Shown: positions 59,100 to 64,000 of the stretch, one piece after another
Numbering within the stretch: the stretch's first letter is position 1
Layout: the number at the start of each line of letters is the position of its first letter
From: Plutella xylostella
Taxonomy: Eukaryota; Arthropoda; Insecta; Lepidoptera; Plutellidae
Length of the DNA stretch: 64,000 nt
NCBI RefSeq assembly: GCF_932276165.1
Contig: NC_064000.1
Span: forward strand, 5,084,001 to 5,148,000
Direction: 5' to 3'
Translations under genes and position numbers: made by a program
The notes under the pieces: model-generated
Seen by the model: the letters and a program-made list of their open reading frames with translations, nothing else
Databases searched by the model: none
Told to the model about the DNA's origin: nothing

Positions 59100-59480
59100 C
59101 CATCGCCGGCGCAGGCAGGGTCATTGTTGCGAAGGCTTTTTGGTATTCGCGACGTGACAGGTGGCGTGCGCGGCACCTGCTTCCGGCGCACGCGCATATT
59201 CGGACGCGCGCATGCCAAGAGGGTTACTCTATACTGACGAAAAACTAAACGAGAACTGTCGTGGAATTGGCACGTTTAATACTACGAGATAGAGTCGTGG
59301 CTCGCGGAGCAGCACACCGAAACTTAGTTTTTGGACACATGGAGTGACCCCCAGTGTCCGCGCAATTATCGGTCACACTGCACTCGACCGCTTCAGTCGA
59401 CCCCGCGAGCTCACCGCGTAAACATCCCCCGAAATAAATTGGTGACGATAATACGCGTGATTTATTTTCGCCGCAACCGC
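59100..59480. promoter_or_regulatory. GC-rich, promoter-like patch
   Basis: CG-rich words (CATCGCCGGCGCAGGCAGG; CGCACGCGCATATTCGGACG) lie on both sides of a GGGTTACTC element about 0.9 kb upstream of the coding exon at 60335. This may be the promoter of that gene; no start site can be fixed. Confidence 0.35.
59221..59350 (+). repeat. Copy 4 of the GGGTTACTC element (intact)
   Basis: 130 bp from GGGTTACTCTATACTGACGA to CACATGGAGTGACCC. Inverted inner words GACGAAAAACTAA (left) and CTTAGTTTTTGGAC (right) extend the terminal repeats to about 28 bp with mismatches. Confidence 0.8.
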
Positions 59481-60334
59481 CGCCGCCGCCGTTTATAAAC
59501 TATAATATATTCGCATTGTCTTTTTATCGGGACAATGGTCGGGCATCGAGTAGCGGACGAAGCGAACGATAAATAATGTTTTGCTTTAAAAATCCGGTCC
59601 AGTGCGATAGCTGATTTGATAATTATGTTTTTTTTAATGCTCCGTATTTAATCGTAAACTTTGACCGATGCATCATCGAAAAGGTTATAATTGTAAGGTT
59701 TGATAAGTTAATTTGCTTTGGATTTAAATGTGTTGATAATTTTTAAGAGAAACAGCTGGCGATAACACTACCCTTTTGATTTTATCTTTCATCCCCTATG
59801 TAGCTGCGCTCTGAAAAAGAATGTTACAAACATTTAAATATGTTATCTTAGATTCCGAGATTGCAATGAAAAGATTTTCGTTACCTTACTGATACATTAA
59901 CCATGTTCATTTCTCTACCTTAGAAAAAAGGAGTTTCAAAAAGAAACAAGTGAATGTGACTGTGGAGTCGCCGTGATGGCGTTAAAAACATTTAGTCAAA
60001 CTTAGTGCTTATTATAATATACCAAATATTTATACCCAATAGATAATAACATTAACCAATAATATACTCGCCTTATACTAGAACTGAAACCTTAAAGGTC
60101 CAAAACTTTTTGTAGCATTTTGTAATCGTATTTAATGGACGCCTTATTTTATAACCGAGTAGTTGGTAGTGGATTTTTACAAGTGTTAAAAAACAGTGTA
60201 TTATAATATAAATATCAAGTGTTTTGATACAAGACAGTTTAGAATGATGTTGTTCAGTGAGTTTTGGTGGTCTCGTGACAATGTGAGGTGGTGATTTTGG
60301 AAGTTTTTTGAAAGGTGATCCATTTTTGAATAAA

Positions 60335-60402
60335 ATGGAGCGCTGCGACGGGTTCCTGGTGTACCGGAAGCCGGTGTACAGGGTGTTCCAGTATTTAGAA
60401 AC
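60335..60402 (+). CDS. First coding exon of an unidentified gene (MERCDGFLVYRKP...)
   Basis: An ATG in a good context (TAAAATGG) opens 22 codons, MERCDGFLVYRKPVYRVFQY then LE, and the exon ends AC before a strong GTGAGTAT donor. Codon choice is strongly GC-ending (CGC TGC GAC GGG TTC CTG GTG TAC) inside AT-rich DNA, which is the best sign that it is coding. The remaining exons lie right of the window. I cannot name the protein. The preceding 200 bp look like a 5'UTR, and a GC-rich patch lies at 59100-59480. An open frame on the minus strand over the same bases (60073-60444) is a shadow. Confidence 0.6.
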
Positions 60403-60550
60403 GTGAGTATTTTGTACTATATTTTCCACTTTACAAAAAAACATGTGTAAGCACGCTTATTGAAAGTAAAAAGTAAAAAGTCCCACAATTTCCATAGCCC
60501 ATTTGGAGATAGTACCCAAAATAGATGATATAATAAAGTTACACATGTAT

Positions 60551-60747
60551 ACAATATTATAAATGCGAAAGTAACTGTGTCTGTCTGTTACTCTTTCACA
60601 CCAAAACTACTGAACGGATTTGAATGAAATTTGGTATACATATCATACAGGGTCTAGACCCTGAGAAAGAATAAAGGCTACTTTTTATCCCGGAATTCCC
60701 ACGGGAAAACTTTTTAAGGCGAAGCAAAGCTCGCGGGAACAGCTAGT
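60551..60747 (+). repeat. Copy 7 of the ATCCTAACTAATATTATAAA repeat family
   Basis: From ACAATATTATAAATGCGAAA to CTCGCGGGAACAGCTAGT, with GAAATTTGGTATACATATCA inside. It sits in the first intron after the exon at 60335. Confidence 0.85.
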
Positions 60748-61101
60748 TTATAATATCTTCCAGGTTTCCGGGCTACCGCCCCTTTGGGGTCACTCTCTAA
60801 AGAGACTCTCTTGAGAGTAACCCCTCTTATGTCTCAGCCATATAGCTGATATAGCTACAGTAGCCAGGTAGCCATTAAGCGTGATTGAATATAAACACAT
60901 CGATCGATGGAATCAGTCTAGATTGTAGCTAGATGTCTAGATTCTAGCTAGATTCCATCCCTCCCATTTCTCCGGGATAGAAATAGCCAGACAGTCGCTG
61001 TTGAAATATTAATTACTTGACTTTTGTTATTGGTCATACAAAAGCCTGCTATTTCACTTTTACCCCCTTAAAATAATTTTGATTGGTAGTAAAGTTTTAA
61101 T

Positions 61102-61357
61102 AAAAAACAATATATAAACACTCACACCTTGTACTAATGTACTCCCTTGCGGGGTAGACAGAGGTGCATTGCTGCACCCACTTTTCGCCTGAGTTATATT
61201 AGTTCTAATGTAATAGCGCGCCTATTGCCATTTTACGGGCACATCCAAGACCCGAGAACAAATATCTGTGTTTAAACAAATATCTGCCCCAGCCGGGAAT
61301 CGAACCCGGGACCTTCGGCTCAGTAGTCAGGGTCACTAACGACTACGCCATCCGGTC
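61102..61357 (-). mobile_element. Second-family tRNA-derived SINE, full length with 13-bp TSD
   Basis: Reverse complement of the 40742-40997 family: GGGAATCGAACCCGGGACCT marks box B on the minus strand. GTAAAGTTTTAAT flanks it at 61089-61101 and 61358-61370. Confidence 0.9.
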
Positions 61358-61966
61358 GTAAAGTTTTAATTGTAATTTAATTAATTTGTAATATTTCATT
61401 GAATTTGAAAAGAGAAATAAATATTATACAGCTATGTGCTGAATAACCTTTTTAGGTTAACCAAAGTTCACAGGAAGAATCTAGTTAAATAATAAATCTG
61501 CATACAAGTTAAACTCTTGGTTTTGCGTTCACCAACCAACGCCTTTGAGTGGAAAGCATAAAACTCAAGTGTTATTAACTGGAAACAGCCAACAAAAACG
61601 TATAATAATTTTCACCTTTGTTCCTAGTGGCATTAGTGCTAAAATGGTTGCTTTAAAACTTATAAAGCAATTTGGAGTGCTTTATAAAAGTGACTACTAG
61701 AGGTAATTGGTAGAAGGGAAGTATTGGGGAAATATTTAGGTAAATGTTAAGAAAGATTTAAAAGATTAAAATTAATATGAAAACTTAGGATACTCGTGTT
61801 TTTACTGGTTTCAGGTATAAAATATTGTGTGAAAGGTGACTTACCGAGTGACTTACAAAGAGTACCTTATTTTGGTCAGTCAGTGACTAACGCTATTTTA
61901 ACTAGTTAATTATTTGACCACGCATGCCAAAAAGATGTATTGATGAAAGTTGTAAACCTACTTAAT

Positions 61967-62038
61967 AGCATATATAGTGTTCCCCAAGGAAACGCTCTAG
62001 GCCCACCATTCTTCATAATTATCTATGCCAGCCAGCTG
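61967..62038 (+). pseudogene. Decayed reverse transcriptase fragment
   Basis: YSVPQGNALGPPFFIIIYAS resembles the RT motif GVPQGSVLGPLLFLIYIND. Nothing else of an RT is recognisable around it, so it is a small old relic. Confidence 0.5.
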
Positions 62039-62149
62039 ATGTGCGTTCTTTTTAAACAAGAACCAAAAAGGGTTGAGTGTTTTCATAACATTAGTCTAAA
62101 TACAGCCTATCAAGGGGAGCTAAGTGTTCTCAATGGCTTTTAGTAGTTT

Positions 62150-63261
62150 ACAATGAATCGTTTGGGAACACGTGATGAGTGTGTTGTAAATTAGAGATTA
62201 AAATTGTTATGTTGTGACACGTTTTTTATAGTTTTCAGACGTTACAAGCCCGTTATCCCGTTAATCACTGTGGCTGTTAATGAGATGCGTTGATTTGTCA
62301 TTGATCATAATAAGGAACTCCCTTTGCATACCGCAACTTCAACATTGGAATTGCTTTGTTATTTACAACAGAAACCTTTCTGGAACAACAGATGGTGTAG
62401 ACGTGCTCTAGACTGGATGGCCTGAGACAACTTAGGAAGATGGGTCGCAAAGTTAAAAAACTTTTGTTCGTATAGCATTTAAACATTCCTTCTTTCAGTA
62501 GTCGTTTATTTCAGTATATTCATAGTTAAACGACGAAAATGGTGTAATATGTAGCCTTCTGGAGAATATAACGAAGGATATTAGTTTTTACGAAGCTTAT
62601 AAAAGGGGTCGTGATTTTTGTGCACCCACAAAAATGGAAGTAACTTTACCCGACCGATGGCGATAGAGCGGCAAATATTGGGGTTACTGTAATGAATGAA
62701 ACGCACGATACGGTAGCTCGTTCAGGAATATTTGAATTTTCATTCAGTGAAAACTTAGTTCGCTTGAATCCAAAACAATCTGTCTATTTTTGCGAAGAAA
62801 ATATATGGGAAAGGATGCATTTTGGATGAAGACTTGCATTTTTATATAAACCTATCCTTATTATAATTCACAACAACATCACACCCACACAGGATTAATC
62901 AAATAAAACGTAAAACACCTAGCCACCCCACTCATAACACCCTTGTTTAGTTTGCCTACATTCCCACGTCGGAATCATAACTCTTATCACGAAGACATAG
63001 ATCTTATATTCCCATGGTTGTTTGTATAAGTACAACATTTTACCACCCTTGGTCAAATGCATCCCCCTAACCGACTCAGTTATTGATATAAATGCACGCA
63101 GTTCCATTAACCACTCGTGCGCAATATAATAGTCCAGTTATAAAAATAATAAATCATATCGCATGCTTGTTCAATGGGTTTTGGTGTTATTTAATTTGAT
63201 TCGCCCATTACAGATTAGTATCACGTCATCTAATTTTACTGCTTCCACATATGTCCTTTTT
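62150..63261. other. Stretch without recognisable features
   Basis: AT-rich, presumably intron of the gene starting at 60335. I see no coding or repeat features here. Confidence 0.4.
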
Positions 63262-63822
63262 AGGGTTCCGTAGCCAAAATGGCAAAAACGGAACCCTTAT
63301 AGTTTCGTCATGTCCGTCTGTCCGTCTGTCCGTCTGTCACAGCCGATTTACTCGGAAACTATAAGTACTACAGTGATGAAATTTGATGGGAATATGTGTT
63401 GTATGAACCGCTACAAAAATATGACACTAAATAGTAAAAAAAAGAATTGGGGGTGGGGCCCCCCATACATGTAACTGAGGGATGAAATTTTTTTTTTCGA
63501 TGTACATACCCGTGTGGGGTATCAATGGAAAGGTCTTTTAAAATGATATAAAGTTTTCTAAAAAACATTTTTCTTAATGTGAACGGTTTTTGAGATATCA
63601 GCTCTCAAAGTCGTAAAAAGTATGTCCCCCCCCTCTATTTTTATAACTACGGGGTATAAAATTCTAAAAAAAATAGAGGTGATGCATGCTAATTAACTCT
63701 TTCGACGATTTTTGGTTTGATCAAAGTATCTCTTATAGTTTTTGAGATAGGTTGATTTAACTGTAATTTTGCTGCTACGGAACCCTTTGTGCGCGAGCCC
63801 GACTCGCACTTGGCCGGTTTTT
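63262..63822 (+). repeat. Copy B of the 0.57-kb GGGTTCCGTAGC repeat
   Basis: Almost identical to 14751-15330. Differences seen are one GTCTGTCC unit fewer, a shorter C run, loss of about 11 bp (GGTTAAGTTATTT region) near the right end, and only a few single-base changes. It has the same orientation. Confidence 0.88.
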
Positions 63823-63860
63823 TATTAAATTTTTGTTATATCGCGTAAGATAAAGTTTTA

Positions 63861-63985
63861 CCCCCTTATTCCTAGAAAAGTTACAAGGCGTTTTAACTAA
63901 TAAACAAATCGTTCTTTGTCAGAGAGGGACAAAACAGTTTATTAGTTAAAACGTTCTGTAACTTCTCTATAAATATATAAGGGGG
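63861..63985. mobile_element. Foldback MITE at the window end
   Basis: CCCCCTTATTCCTAGAAAAG (63861) and TTTTAACTAATAAAC (63891-63905) pair with GTTTATTAGTTAAAA (63937-63951) and TATAAATATATAAGGGGG (63968-63985). Arms are about 45 bp and the loop about 30 bp. Confidence 0.75.
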
Positions 63986-64000
63986 TTAATGTGTGCGTTT

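Larger units (their letters stand above)
31591..60334. other. Long stretch without a confirmed host gene (probable large introns)
   Basis: Apart from the elements listed separately, I see no conserved coding exon in these 29 kb. The pattern (donor at 31590, small exon at 33968, several GC-rich patches, first coding exon at 60335) would fit a large gene with alternative distant promoters. Stretches such as 38640-39058, 45330-48600 and 55880-59100 hold no recognisable feature. Confidence 0.4.

Noticed and set aside
60073..60444. 123-codon minus-strand frame
   Set aside because: Shadow of the plus-strand 5'UTR and first exon at 60335.

Overview
The window reads as nuclear DNA of an insect, most probably a moth or butterfly. 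The base composition is AT-rich. Genes are split by introns and show animal-type orthologues (lolal, UDP-galactose 4-epimerase, RpS7, Pex13). The gaps are filled with repeat types typical of lepidopteran genomes: tRNA-headed SINEs, a 5S-rRNA-headed SINE, 3' stubs of CR1/RTE-type LINEs, and many short inverted-repeat (MITE-like) elements. The lepidopteran placement is inference; no marker gene fixes a species.

Layout. 1-467 holds the last two coding exons of lolal (+). 4785-17131 is a six-exon UDP-galactose 4-epimerase gene (-). Its last intron carries a 4.4-kb CR1-type retrotransposon and a dead DDE transposase. A tandem array of broken copies of its catalytic exon lies at 12622-14087. 17132-23770 is repeat-rich and shows no coding gene. 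23789-27100 is the ribosomal protein gene RpS7 (+), with a polypyrimidine initiator and an intron just before the ATG. 28238-31115 is Pex13 (-), tail to tail with RpS7. From about 31200 rightward there is a probable bidirectional promoter and then about 29 kb that looks like intron and intergenic DNA. That stretch has candidate non-coding exons at 31590 and 33968, GC-rich promoter-like patches, a heat-shock-element cluster at 49069-49145, several dead retroelements, and one good first coding exon at 60335-60402 of a gene that runs off the right side.

The protein-coding genes are unrelated housekeeping or regulatory genes: chromatin-associated BTB protein, galactose metabolism, translation, peroxisome import. 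There is no operon-like or pathway clustering. I found no new multi-gene system. The most unusual items are the multiplied epimerase exon, the heat-shock-element cluster next to a MITE-interrupted repeat, the three-level nested insertion containing a 5S-derived SINE, and the family of about 130-bp GGGTTACTC elements near promoter-like DNA.
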